Assembly (NCBI GenBank): GCA_900550525.1
Contig: URSN01000039.1
Location: forward strand, 1-16,016
Direction: 5' to 3'
Source of the DNA: an uncultured Eubacteriales bacterium
GTDB lineage: Bacteria; Bacillota; Clostridia; Christensenellales; CAG-138
DNA length: 16,016 nucleotides
Part shown: positions 6,404 through 13,929 of the stretch, piece by piece
How the letters are laid out: each line of letters starts with the position of its first letter
Position numbering within the stretch: position 1 is the first letter of the stretch
Made by a program: the position numbers and the translations under genes
Notes under the pieces: generated by a model
Told to the model about the DNA's origin: nothing
Databases searched by the model: none
The model's input: the letters and a program-made list of their open reading frames with translations, nothing else

Positions 6404-7441
6404 GTGGAGCTGGACGCGAGGAAACTGCGGATTCTCAAGGCGGTCATCGACGAGTATGTGCTCTCCGCCGCGCCGGTCGGCTCGCGGTCGATCAGCCGGC
6501 GCTCCGGCCTGAACCTCTCAAGCGCCACCATCCGCAACGAGATGGCCGACCTCGAGGAGCTCGGGTACCTGGAGCAGCCGCACACCTCGGCCGGGCGCGT
6601 CCCGTCCGACAAGGCGTACCGGCTGTATGTGGACAGCATGATGCGCCGCAGCCGGCTGAGCGAGGACGAGGTCAGGCTCATCCGCCGGTATTTTGACCGC
6701 CGCATCGACGGCGTGGAGATGGTCATGCAGCAGACGGCGCAGGCGCTCTCCGAGGTGACGCAGTACACCGCCATGGTGCTGCCGCCGGTGCTGGAGCTCA
6801 ACCGGCTGCGCCACATCCAGCTCGTGCCGCTCATGGAGGGGCGCGCGCTGCTGGTGGTGGTCACGGACACGGGCTTTGCGCGCGACGCGGTGATCCGCGT
6901 GCCGGAGCACATGCGCGTGGACGAGCTGGAAAAGCTCTCCCGCCTGCTGACGGCGCGGCTGTACGACTGCCGCATGGACCAGGTGGCCGAGCGCATCCAG
7001 GGCGAGCTGGGCGCGGAGCTGCGCGAGCGGCGGGCGTTCCTCTCGCAGGTGGCGGAGACCATCGAGCGGCAGATGACGCCGGACGCGCGCAGCGTGGAGC
7101 TCTCCGGCGCGACGAACATGCTGCACTATCCCGAGTACAGCGACATGGCCAAGGCGCGCAGCTTTCTGGCCGCCGTCGAGGGGCGGGACGCGCTCTACGG
7201 CATGCTCAAGCGCGCCAGCCAGGTGGAGTTCTGCATCACCATCGGCGCGGAGAACGATCTGGCGCCGCTGCAGGATTGCAGCGTGGTCACGGCGACGTAC
7301 CGCATCGGCGAGCTGCCGGTGGGCTCGTTCGGCGTGATCGGCCCGACGCGCATGAACTACAGCAAGGTCGTTTCCGTGCTGGAGTATATGCGCAGGAGCC
7401 TCGGCGAGGTGCTGAGCAATTATATCGAGGAGGACGAATAG
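6404..7441 (+). CDS. hrcA: Heat-inducible transcription repressor HrcA
   Basis: 345 residues, normal for HrcA. GTG 6404 is chosen over GTG 6395 because AAAGGAGG (6388-6395) lies 8 bases from 6404 but overlaps 6395. Residues 1-75 form the winged-helix DNA-binding domain: LDARKLRILKAVIDEYV, then SSATIRNEMADLEELGYLEQPHTSAGRVPSDKAYR, a hallmark of the family. The remainder is the GAF-like dimerisation domain plus inserted region, ending in YSKVVSVLEYMRRSLGEVL, also typical. HrcA represses its own operon through the CIRCE site upstream and depends on chaperonin for correct folding in well-studied bacteria. As the first gene of the operon it makes an autoregulatory loop. The grpE start follows four bases after its stop. 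Confidence 0.96.
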   Translation: MELDARKLRILKAVIDEYVLSAAPVGSRSISRRSGLNLSSATIRNEMADLEELGYLEQPHTSAGRVPSDKAYRLYVDSMMRRSRLSEDEVRLIRRYFDRRIDGVEMVMQQTAQALSEVTQYTAMVLPPVLELNRLRHIQLVPLMEGRALLVVVTDTGFARDAVIRVPEHMRVDELEKLSRLLTARLYDCRMDQVAERIQGELGAELRERRAFLSQVAETIERQMTPDARSVELSGATNMLHYPEYSDMAKARSFLAAVEGRDALYGMLKRASQVEFCITIGAENDLAPLQDCSVVTATYRIGELPVGSFGVIGPTRMNYSKVVSVLEYMRRSLGEVLSNYIEEDE

Positions 7442-7445
7442 AGCG

Positions 7446-8069
7446 TTGAGCAGGAAGCGGAAGGAAGCGGACGCGCCCGTGACCGGGAGCGCCGCGCAGG
7501 AGGAAACGGAGACGGCGGCCGCGCAGGACGCGGCGGCGCAGCAGCCGGAGACGGCCGCGCAGGACGCGCAGGCGGAGGCGGAGCAGGAGACGTTCGTGCT
7601 CACGGCCGAGCAGATGCAGCAGGCGCGCGCGCGCATCGAGAAGCTCCAGAAGGAGCGGGACGACACGGTCGCCCTGCTGCAGCGCAACCAGGCGGATTTT
7701 GACAACTACCGCCGCCGCAACGCCGCCGTGCGCGCCGACAGCCTCGACGAGGGGCGGCGCGAGTGCATCGCGGCGCTGCTGCCGGTGCTGGACAATTTCG
7801 AGCGCGCCATGGACAACGACGCCGGCGCGGACGACGCCGCCTGGCGCGAGGGCGTGAAGCTCGTGCAGCGGCAGCTGCTCGACGTGCTGCATAAGATGGA
7901 CCTGACCGAGATCGACGCGAGCGGGAAGTTCGACCCGGCGCTGCACGAGGCGGTCATGCAGGAGGCCGTGGAGGGCAGGGAGAGCGGAGAGATCATCGCG
8001 GTGTTCCAGAAGGGGTACCGCGTGGGCGACCGGATCATCCGTCATAGCATGGTGAAGGTCGCGGAATAA
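7446..8069 (+). CDS. grpE: GrpE, nucleotide exchange factor for DnaK
   Basis: 207 residues from TTG 7446, four bases after the hrcA stop; the likely ribosome binding site GAGGAGG (7427-7433) is inside hrcA, so translation is probably coupled. The first ~50 residues are acidic, Ala/Gln/Glu-rich and probably disordered. A long coiled-coil helix follows (about 50-100) with the family motif RNQADFDNYRRRN (80-92). The C-terminal beta domain that contacts the DnaK nucleotide-binding domain ends in VFQKGYRVGDRIIRHSMVKVA, very close to the GrpE consensus. GrpE releases ADP from DnaK and its helices act as a heat sensor. Nothing is missing; the Ala/Gln-rich tail is longer than in some homologues. Confidence 0.95.
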   Translation: MSRKRKEADAPVTGSAAQEETETAAAQDAAAQQPETAAQDAQAEAEQETFVLTAEQMQQARARIEKLQKERDDTVALLQRNQADFDNYRRRNAAVRADSLDEGRRECIAALLPVLDNFERAMDNDAGADDAAWREGVKLVQRQLLDVLHKMDLTEIDASGKFDPALHEAVMQEAVEGRESGEIIAVFQKGYRVGDRIIRHSMVKVAE

Positions 8070-8105
8070 TAGAGTTTCGGAAAGAGAAGCAGGAGGAAAA
8101 CAGTT

Positions 8106-9944
8106 ATGGGCAAGATCATCGGCATCGATCTGGGTACGACAAATTCGTGCGTGGCGATCCTCGAGGGCGGCCAGCCGGTCGTCATCCCCAACGCGGAGGG
8201 CGCGCGCACCACGCCGTCGGTCGTCGCGTTCAAGGACGGCGAGCGGCTCGTGGGCATGATCGCAAAGCGCCAGGCCATCACCAACCCCGAGCGCACGATC
8301 TCCTCGATCAAGCGCGACATGGGTTCCGACCGCCGCGTCAGGATCGACGGCAAGGACTACACCCCGCAGGAGATCTCCGCGATGATTCTGCAAAAGCTCA
8401 AGCAGGACGCGGAGGCGTATTTGGGCGAGACGGTCACGCAGGCGGTCATCACCGTGCCGGCGTACTTCACCGACAGCCAGCGCCAGGCGACCAAGGACGC
8501 CGGCCGCATCGCGGGGCTTGACGTGCTGCGCATCATCAACGAGCCGACGGCCGCGTCGCTGGCCTACGGGCTCGATAAGGAGACGAACCAGAAGATCCTC
8601 GTGTACGACCTGGGCGGCGGCACGTTCGACGTATCCATCCTGGAGATCGGCGACGGCGTGTTCGAGGTGCAGGCCACGGCGGGCAACAACCGCCTGGGCG
8701 GCGACGATTTCGACCAGCGGCTCATGGACTACATCGCGGACGATTTCAAAAAGAGCAACGGCATCGACCTGCGCAACGACAAGATGGCCATGCAGCGCCT
8801 CAAGGAGGCCGCCGAGAAGGCGAAGATCGACCTCTCCGGCGTGATGCAGACCAACATCAACCTGCCGTTCATCACCATGGACGCGTCCGGCCCGAAGCAC
8901 CTGGACATCACGATCACGCGCGCCAAGTTCAACGAGCTGACCGCGGACCTGATCGACAAGACCCGCGTGTGCGTGCAGAAGGCCATGCAGGACGCCGGGC
9001 TCAAGGCCTCGCAGATCGACAAGGTCGTGCTCGTGGGCGGCTCGTCGCGCATCCCGGCGGTGCAGGAGATGGTCAAGAACATCACCGGCAAGGAGCCCTT
9101 CAAGGGCATCAACCCGGACGAGTGCGTGGCCATCGGCGCGGCCATCCAGGGCGGCGTGCTCGGCGGCGAGGTCAAGGACATCCTGCTGCTGGATGTGACG
9201 CCGCTCTCGCTGGGCATCGAGACGGTGGGCGGCGTGTTCACCCGCCTGATCGACCGCAACACGACCATCCCGACCAAGAAGAGCCAGATCTTCTCCACCG
9301 CCGCCGACGGGCAGACGAGCGGCGAGGTGCATGTGCTCCAGGGCGAGCGCGAGATGGCGCAGTACAACAAGACGCTCGGCCGCTTCCAGCTCTCGGGCAT
9401 CGCGCCCGCGCCGCGCGGCGTGCCGCAGATCGAGGTCACGTTCGACATCGACGCCAACGGCATCGTCCACGTGTCGGCCAAGGACCTGGGCACGGGCAAC
9501 CAGCAGCAGGTGACCATCACCGCTTCGAGCAACCTCAACGAGGACGAGATCAAGCGCGCCGTGGCGGACGCGGAGAAGTACGCCAGCGAGGATAAGAAGC
9601 GCAAGGAGGAGGTCGAGGCCCGCAACCAGGCCGACCAGCTCGTCTACACGACGGAAAAGACCGTCAAGGAGATGGAGGGCAAGCTCGACCCGGCCGACAA
9701 GGAGAACATCGAAAAGGCCGTCGCGGACGTGCGCAAGACGCTCGAGGGCGACGATACCGAGATGATCAAAAAGGCGACCGAGCACCTGACCGAGGTCAGC
9801 TACGCCGCGTTCGGCAAGGTCTACCAGCAGGCCGCGCAGGAGCAGCAGGCGCAGCAGCAGGGCGGCGGCACGGCCGCGGACGCCCCGCAGGACGACAACG
9901 TGGTCGACGCCGACTACGAGGTCGTGAACGACGACGACAAGTAA
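8106..9944 (+). CDS. dnaK: Molecular chaperone DnaK (Hsp70)
   Basis: 612 residues, standard for Firmicutes DnaK. ATG 8106 is preceded by AGGAGG-like sequence (8090-8096). The nucleotide-binding domain starts [15 protein letters not shown] (4-18), carries the phosphate-2 loop [12 protein letters not shown] (166-177) and [12 protein letters not shown]. The interdomain linker [15 protein letters not shown] spans about 359-373. The substrate-binding beta domain and helical lid follow; the tail is a Q/A/G-rich segment ending [13 protein letters not shown], the usual acidic bacterial end. The N-terminal stretch lacks the ~24-residue insertion of Gram-negative DnaK, as expected in Firmicutes. It binds exposed hydrophobic segments in an ATP cycle driven by DnaJ and GrpE, both encoded alongside. 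Confidence 0.98.
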   Translation: MGKIIGIDLGTTNSCVAILEGGQPVVIPNAEGARTTPSVVAFKDGERLVGMIAKRQAITNPERTISSIKRDMGSDRRVRIDGKDYTPQEISAMILQKLKQDAEAYLGETVTQAVITVPAYFTDSQRQATKDAGRIAGLDVLRIINEPTAASLAYGLDKETNQKILVYDLGGGTFDVSILEIGDGVFEVQATAGNNRLGGDDFDQRLMDYIADDFKKSNGIDLRNDKMAMQRLKEAAEKAKIDLSGVMQTNINLPFITMDASGPKHLDITITRAKFNELTADLIDKTRVCVQKAMQDAGLKASQIDKVVLVGGSSRIPAVQEMVKNITGKEPFKGINPDECVAIGAAIQGGVLGGEVKDILLLDVTPLSLGIETVGGVFTRLIDRNTTIPTKKSQIFSTAADGQTSGEVHVLQGEREMAQYNKTLGRFQLSGIAPAPRGVPQIEVTFDIDANGIVHVSAKDLGTGNQQQVTITASSNLNEDEIKRAVADAEKYASEDKKRKEEVEARNQADQLVYTTEKTVKEMEGKLDPADKENIEKAVADVRKTLEGDDTEMIKKATEHLTEVSYAAFGKVYQQAAQEQQAQQQGGGTAADAPQDDNVVDADYEVVNDDDK

Positions 9945-9968
9945 GGGCGGCGACGCTGGAATACGGAA

Positions 9969-9991
9969 AGGCGCGGCTGACCGCCGCGCCT
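9969..9991 (+). other. Stem-loop between dnaK and dnaJ
   Basis: AGGCGCGGC (9969-9977) pairs perfectly over 9 bases with GCCGCGCCT (9983-9991) around a 5-base loop. No T run follows, so it is unlikely to terminate transcription fully. It could be an mRNA processing or stability element that sets the DnaK:DnaJ ratio, or lie too near the dnaJ ribosome binding site (about 10000) to be neutral for translation. Confidence 0.6.
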
Positions 9992-10012
9992 CTTCGCAAG
10001 AGGTGAGGGGTA

Positions 10013-11170
10013 TTGGCAGACAAGAGGGATTATTACGAGGTGCTGGGCGTCTCCAAGAACGCGACCGAGGAGGAGATCAAGCGCGCGTTCCGCAAGCAGG
10101 CAAAGACCTGCCACCCGGACCTGCACCCCGGCGATAAGGAGGCCGAGGCGCGCTTCAAGGAGCTCAATGAGGCCGCCGAGGTGCTGTGCGACAAGGATAA
10201 GCGCGCCAAGTACGACCAGTTCGGCCACGCGGCGTTCGACCCGAACATGGGCGGCGGGCAGAACCCGTTCGAGGGCGGCTTTGGCGGCTTTGGCGGGTTC
10301 GGTTTTTCGGACATCTTCGACCAGATGTTCGGCGGCGGCTTCGGCGGCGGCGCGGCGCGGCAGCAGAACGGCCCCGTCCCGGGGAACGACCTGCGCTACA
10401 GCCTGACGCTCTCGTTTGAGGAGGCGGCGCTGGGCGTGCGGCGCGAGGTGCTCATCCCGCGCGAGGAGAGCTGCGCCGCCTGCGGCGGCAGCGGCGCGCG
10501 CCCGGGCACCGAGCCGGTGCGCTGCACCGCCTGCGGCGGCACGGGCCAGGTGCGCACGCAGCAGAATACGATCCTCGGCTCGTTCACGTCCACGCGGCCC
10601 TGCTCCGCCTGCCGCGGCACGGGCAAGATCATCAAGGAGCCATGCCCGGACTGCAAGGGCTCCGGCCGCGTGCGCAAGAACACGCGCATCGTGGTCAACG
10701 TGCCCGCGGGCATCGACAACGGGCAGACCATCAGCATGCGCGGCGAGGGCGAGGCCGGGCGGCGCGGCGGCCCGCGCGGCGACCTGTACATCACCGTGAC
10801 GGTGCGGCCGCACAAGCTCTTCGAGCGCCGCGGCTACGACCTGTACCTGGATATGCCGGTGCCGTTCGCCACGGCGGCGCTCGGCGGGGAGCTCACCGTC
10901 CCCACGCTCAAGGACCCGGTGCGCTATACCGTGCCGGCCGGCACGCAGTCCGGCGCGACGTTCCGCCTGCGCGAGCAGGGCGTGCCGCGCCTGCAGGGCC
11001 AGGGCCGCGGCGCCCTGCTCGTGCGCGTGAGCATCGAGGTGCCCAAGCATCTCAACGAGGAGCAGCGCCGCCTGCTCGAGCAGTTCGAGGCGTCGCTCGG
11101 CGGCGGCGCGCGGCCGCGCGGCGGCAAGCGCGGCGGCGTCTTCTCCAAGCTCCGCGGCGAGGAGCGCTGA
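10013..11170 (+). CDS. dnaJ: Co-chaperone DnaJ (type I Hsp40)
   Basis: 385 residues. The TTG at 10013 has AGAGGTGAGG just upstream (about 10000-10009). Residues 4-70 are the J domain with the HPD motif at 34-36 that stimulates DnaK ATPase. A G/F-rich region follows (about 75-120). The zinc-binding domain has all four CxxCxGxG repeats from Cys154 to about Gly218 (CAACGGSG, CTACGGTG, CSACRGTG, CPDCKGSG). The C-terminal substrate domains contain GDLYITVTVRPHKLFERRGYDLYLDMPV and PFATAALGGELTVPTL, typical of type I. The extreme C-terminus is basic (PRGGKRGGVFSKLRGEER). It delivers unfolded clients to DnaK. It is the last gene of the CIRCE operon; a terminator follows 29 bases after the stop. Confidence 0.96.
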   Translation: MADKRDYYEVLGVSKNATEEEIKRAFRKQAKTCHPDLHPGDKEAEARFKELNEAAEVLCDKDKRAKYDQFGHAAFDPNMGGGQNPFEGGFGGFGGFGFSDIFDQMFGGGFGGGAARQQNGPVPGNDLRYSLTLSFEEAALGVRREVLIPREESCAACGGSGARPGTEPVRCTACGGTGQVRTQQNTILGSFTSTRPCSACRGTGKIIKEPCPDCKGSGRVRKNTRIVVNVPAGIDNGQTISMRGEGEAGRRGGPRGDLYITVTVRPHKLFERRGYDLYLDMPVPFATAALGGELTVPTLKDPVRYTVPAGTQSGATFRLREQGVPRLQGQGRGALLVRVSIEVPKHLNEEQRRLLEQFEASLGGGARPRGGKRGGVFSKLRGEER

Positions 11171-11195
11171 GGGCGCGCCGCCCGCAGACAGCACA

Positions 11196-11383
11196 AAATA
11201 AGGGCCATCCCCTGCGGGATGGCCCTTTACTTTCCGTCCGGCTGCCCTTTCTCCGTTCACATCATTTCCCACGGCGAAAGGATCTTATGATGCACTTACA
11301 AGTTCGTTACTCGGTTTAAGGAGGAAATCGGTAATGAAAAAACGCTACAGCCGGACGGAAACCTGGCCTTCATGTCTTTTCAC
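11196..11383 (-). ncRNA. Candidate structured small RNA
   Basis: Read on the minus strand, a promoter (11390-11418) would start a ~188-nt RNA near 11383 that ends at the 11200-11227 terminator. Near its ends TTTCCGTCCGGCTG and CAGCCGGACGGAAA (plus-strand 11231-11244 and 11348-11361) form a perfect 14-bp closing stem around 103 nt. Inside, CGTT/AACG, CATTA/TGATG and TTTCC/GGAAA can pair in nested order, and a single-stranded-looking CCUCCUU (complement of 11318-11324) matches the anti-Shine-Dalgarno sequence. Closing stem, large interior and length recall 6S RNA, but I do not recognise its sequence and will not assign it. C-rich CCUCCU loops are common in Firmicute regulatory RNAs that bind ribosome binding sites. 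No convincing minus-strand coding frame is present. Confidence 0.5.
11200..11227. terminator. Bidirectional intrinsic terminator (dnaJ and the minus-strand RNA)
   Basis: AAGGGCCATCCC (11200-11211), loop CTGC, GGGATGGCCCTT (11216-11227): a perfect 12-bp stem. On the plus strand it is followed by TACTTT, a weak T run; on the minus strand by ATTTTGTG, a better one. It therefore closes dnaJ and is also well placed to end a transcript coming from 11383 on the minus strand. Confidence 0.85.
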
Positions 11384-11389
11384 GCCTAT

Positions 11390-11418
11390 AGTATACACCC
11401 GCCCGGGGGTGGACGCAA
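11390..11418 (-). promoter_or_regulatory. Minus-strand promoter for the candidate small RNA
   Basis: Read on the minus strand: TTGCGT (11418-11413), a 17-base spacer, TATACT (11395-11390). The -10 matches 5 of 6 consensus bases, the -35 only 3 of 6. The sequence around the -10, GTGTATACT, recurs exactly at the other minus-strand candidate promoter near 13800. Confidence 0.5.
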
Positions 11419-11429
11419 GGGGAAAAGGG

Positions 11430-11452
11430 AACAGGAATGTGTCATTTCTGTT
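11430..11452 (-). terminator. Weak terminator-like hairpin at the end of the radical SAM gene
   Basis: On the minus strand AACAG-A-AATG, loop ACA, CATT-C-CTGTT forms a stem of 9 pairs with one mismatch, followed by CCCTTTTCC. It overlaps the stop codon of the radical SAM gene. The T run is short, so termination may be partial. Confidence 0.35.
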
Positions 11453-12323
11453 AAGTTGCGTCAAAGTCCGGCGTATAGGCGAGCGAAGCGCTCTCACGCC
11501 CCTGAATCCATACGTTGGTAAAGCCGCGCGCGCAGCAGTAGTCCACGGCGCGGGCGTATTCCCGGTCCGTCAGGCGGCGGTTGAGCGGCGGCTCCGTGAC
11601 GTTGGGCGTGGGCGCGTACTGCCGCATGAGCGACAGGTGCGTCTCGGCCGGCAGGCTGTCCGCGATGAAGTCGAGCACGCGCCGCGCCTCGTCCACGCAG
11701 GCGGGCAGCACGAGGTGGCGGATCAGCAGCCCGCGCACGGCCATGCCGTCCCCGTCCAGCCGGAGCGTGCCCACCTGCCGGTACATCTCCTGAATCGCCG
11801 GCGCGGCGAAGGCAAAGTAGTCCGCGCAGCCGGAGAAGCGCGCCGAAAGCGCGGGCGTGACGAAATTGAGGTCGGGCAGGTACACGTCCACGAGCCCTTC
11901 GAGCGCGCGCAGCGAGGGGACGAGCTCATAGGCGTTGGTGTTGTAGACCACCGGGATGGAAAGGCCCCGCCGCCGCGCCAGCAGGAGCGAGGCGCGCACC
12001 GCCGCAAGGTGCGGCGTCGGCGTGACGAGGTTGATGTTGTGCGCGCCGTCCGCCTGCAGGGCGAGGTAAACGCCGGCGAGCTGTTCCGGCGTATGCGGCC
12101 GCCCGGCCGTGCCGTCGTGCAGGACGTGGTTCTGGCAGAAAACGCAGGAGAGGTTGCACCCGGAGAAAAAGACCGCGCCGGAGCCGCGCGTGCCGCTGAT
12201 GCACGGTTCCTCGTAAAAGTGCAGCGCAGCGCGCGCAACGCGGGGGAGTTCCCCCGCGTTGCAAAGGCCGGTATGGCGCGTGCGCTCCGCGCCGCAGCGG
12301 CGCGGGCAGGCGGCGCAGCGCAT
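11451..12323 (-). CDS. Radical SAM protein, PflX-like (COG1313-type)
   Basis: 290 residues. It starts at ATG 12323 inside TGATG, overlapping the stop of the upstream hydrolase gene by one base; no separate ribosome binding site is evident, so translation is probably coupled. The radical SAM motif is CNLSCVFC (Cys56, Cys60, Cys63), which binds the 4Fe-4S cluster that cleaves S-adenosylmethionine. An extra N-terminal cysteine set (Cys3, Cys6, Cys10, Cys21) may bind another metal. EEPCISGTRGSGAVFFSGCN and HNINLVTPTPH are typical of the uncharacterised PflX group often labelled pyruvate formate-lyase-activating-like. No glycyl-radical enzyme gene adjoins it, so the substrate is unknown. The C-terminus (MRQYAPTPNV, GFTNVWIQGRESASLAYTPDF) also fits the family. 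Family membership is sure; function is not. Confidence 0.88.
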   Translation of the reverse strand: MRCAACPRRCGAERTRHTGLCNAGELPRVARAALHFYEEPCISGTRGSGAVFFSGCNLSCVFCQNHVLHDGTAGRPHTPEQLAGVYLALQADGAHNINLVTPTPHLAAVRASLLLARRRGLSIPVVYNTNAYELVPSLRALEGLVDVYLPDLNFVTPALSARFSGCADYFAFAAPAIQEMYRQVGTLRLDGDGMAVRGLLIRHLVLPACVDEARRVLDFIADSLPAETHLSLMRQYAPTPNVTEPPLNRRLTDREYARAVDYCCARGFTNVWIQGRESASLAYTPDFDAT

Positions 12324-13750
12324 CAGAACACGCGCCGCGCGCACACGAAGTTGCGCGTCCAGTAGGCGGTCGTGCACGAGCGCTTGACGACCTTCCCGTT
12401 GCGCGAGGAGGCGTCGAGCATCGTGCCGCCGCCGATGTAGATGCCCGTGTGCGTGACGCGGCTTGCGCCGTCGTCGGTGAAGAAGAGCAGGTCGCCGCGC
12501 TTGAGATCGTCCATGCTGGAGATCAGCGTCCATTTCTCCACCTTGGCAAAGCTCGCGGCGCTAAAGCGCGTCGTGCTCACGCCCGCCTTGGTCAGGCAGT
12601 AATAGACGAGGCCGGAGCAGTCGAACGTGTTGGGACCCTCGTCGCCGAGCACATAGCGCTTGCCGATCTGGTCCTCCGCGCAGGCGATCATGCCGTTGAT
12701 GCCGGAGCCGTAGGAGCCGCTGCCGCCGCCGGAGGAGCCGTCCTCGTCCGGTTCGGGCTCGTCGGGCACCACCGGCAGCGAGGAGCCGCCGTCGCCGCCC
12801 TCGTCCGGTTCGTCCGGTACGACGGGCACGTCGGGCTCATCCGGCTCATCCGGTTCGTCGGGCTCGGCCGGCGTGCTGGGCTCGTCGGGTTCATCGGGCT
12901 CGTCGGGCGCGTCCGTCTTTGCGGGCGCCTTGGTCGCCGCCGGCTTTTTCGTCGCCTTGGGCGTGGGGGCCGGGGTGGGCGTCGGGTCCACGGCCGGCCG
13001 CGCGTCCGCCGAGTAGATCAGCTCGCGCTCGTCCATGCCGTACACGCCGTCCGCGTTGAGCTCGTTTTTGAGCTGGAAGGCGCGCAGCGCCTCCTCCGTG
13101 GCCACGCCGAAATAGCCGTTGACCTTTTCCTCATAGTAGCCCAGCTGCGCGAGGCGGGACTGCATGCTGCGCACGTCCGCGCCGTCGTCGCCGAGCTTGG
13201 CCTCATAGGGCGCGGCGTCCGTGCTGAAGAGCTGCTCCTGCAGCTGGCTGTCGGCCACGCCGGTCATATCCAGGTTGAGCGTGCGCTGGAACAGCGCGAC
13301 GGCGGAGGCCGTGGCCTCGTTGTACGTCTCGCTCGGTTCGTCCGATTCGAGGTAGCCCAGCGAGACGAGCCGCGCGTGCAGCTCGAGCACCGCGGGGTAG
13401 CGGTCGCCCTCGCGCAGCGTGGAGTATTCGGATACGCGCATCTCCTGCGTGGGCGCGGGCGTGGCCGCCTCCGGCTCCGCGGTGGCGGGCAGCGCCGCCG
13501 CCGCTTCCGGCGCCGGCGTGGGCGCGGCGGCGTCCGCGGCCTGATAGGCGGCCGCCTCCTGTGTGTTGGCCGAGCTCAGGCGGTCGAGCCCGAGCGGGAG
13601 CATCACAAAGCAGATGATCGCAATGGAGCACGCGGCGACGATCCAGGTGCGCGCGCGCTTGGAAAACAGCAGCACGGGCGAGAGCTGCCGCTGCGGCGCG
13701 CGCTGCGTCTGGAGCTGCTGCTGGTTGGCTTTTTTCTTTTTTGCAGGCAT
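12323..13750 (-). CDS. Membrane-anchored NlpC/P60 peptidoglycan hydrolase with two peptidoglycan-binding domains
   Basis: 475 residues. ATG 13750 is chosen over ATG 13780 because GGGGAGG on the minus strand (13764-13758) lies 7 bases upstream. Order: a basic Lys/Gln-rich cytoplasmic tail (1-34), one membrane helix (about 35-54), an Ala/Pro/Glu-rich extracellular linker, two PG_binding_1 repeats (about 114-175 and 186-247), a low-complexity Pro/Asp/Glu linker with repeated DEP (282-338), and an NlpC/P60 domain (about 350-475). Catalytic Cys378 is in FDCSGLVYY and His434 in VTHTGIYIGGG. The third position, commonly His, is Asp446 in MLDASS. It should cleave D-Glu-meso-diaminopimelate or similar stem-peptide bonds outside the cell during wall growth or division. 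It shares an operon with the radical SAM gene and is divergent from the ABC-F gene. Confidence 0.93.
   Translation of the reverse strand: MPAKKKKANQQQLQTQRAPQRQLSPVLLFSKRARTWIVAACSIAIICFVMLPLGLDRLSSANTQEAAAYQAADAAAPTPAPEAAAALPATAEPEAATPAPTQEMRVSEYSTLREGDRYPAVLELHARLVSLGYLESDEPSETYNEATASAVALFQRTLNLDMTGVADSQLQEQLFSTDAAPYEAKLGDDGADVRSMQSRLAQLGYYEEKVNGYFGVATEEALRAFQLKNELNADGVYGMDERELIYSADARPAVDPTPTPAPTPKATKKPAATKAPAKTDAPDEPDEPDEPSTPAEPDEPDEPDEPDVPVVPDEPDEGGDGGSSLPVVPDEPEPDEDGSSGGGSGSYGSGINGMIACAEDQIGKRYVLGDEGPNTFDCSGLVYYCLTKAGVSTTRFSAASFAKVEKWTLISSMDDLKRGDLLFFTDDGASRVTHTGIYIGGGTMLDASSRNGKVVKRSCTTAYWTRNFVCARRVF
12749..12907 (-). repeat. In-frame 9-bp repeats encoding Asp-Glu-Pro
   Basis: The hydrolase linker is built from imperfect 9-base units (GACGAACCG-like on the minus strand) giving runs of DEP interrupted by short V/P/S/G spacers, including two copies of PVVPDEP. 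Gain or loss of units would keep the frame and change linker length between the wall-binding and catalytic domains. Confidence 0.7.
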
Positions 13751-13797
13751 CGCAAGACCTCCCCTGCCATGGTATTCCATGCTCGCTTTTCTCTAAC

Positions 13798-13803
13798 AGT
13801 ATA
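13798..13803 (-). promoter_or_regulatory. Possible -10 element for the hydrolase/radical SAM operon
   Basis: TATACT on the minus strand (13803-13798), in the context GTGTATACT, about 48 bases upstream of ATG 13750. No good -35 lies 16-18 bases upstream, so it is tentative. Confidence 0.35.
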
Positions 13804-13878
13804 CACGACAAACCGCGCGGCGAGTTTGAACATTCTGCGAATTTGCCGCCGCGGCGCGCGCCGGCCGGCGCGGACATT

Positions 13879-13907
13879 TTGCATTTTCGCCATGGTCATG
13901 CTAAAAT
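13879..13907 (+). promoter_or_regulatory. Promoter of the ABC-F gene
   Basis: TTGCAT (13879-13884), a 17-base spacer, TAAAAT (13902-13907) with extended -10 TGC (13899-13901). The predicted start near 13914 leaves a leader of about 16 bases that contains GGAGAGGG (13917-13924), 5 bases from the ATG. There is thus no room for the leader-peptide attenuation seen in some antibiotic-resistance ABC-F genes. Confidence 0.7.
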
Positions 13908-13929
13908 GACAGGTACGGAGAGGGAATCT

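Noticed and set aside
7287..9785. Long minus-strand frame opposite grpE and dnaK
   Set aside because: Antisense frames opposite dnaK are a well-known artefact of its codon bias in GC-rich genomes; no domain is visible.
11334..12365. 343-residue plus-strand frame after a strong AAGGAGG
   Set aside because: Beyond about 11450 it is antisense to the radical SAM gene and has shadow composition. Only the start region is of interest and is reported separately.
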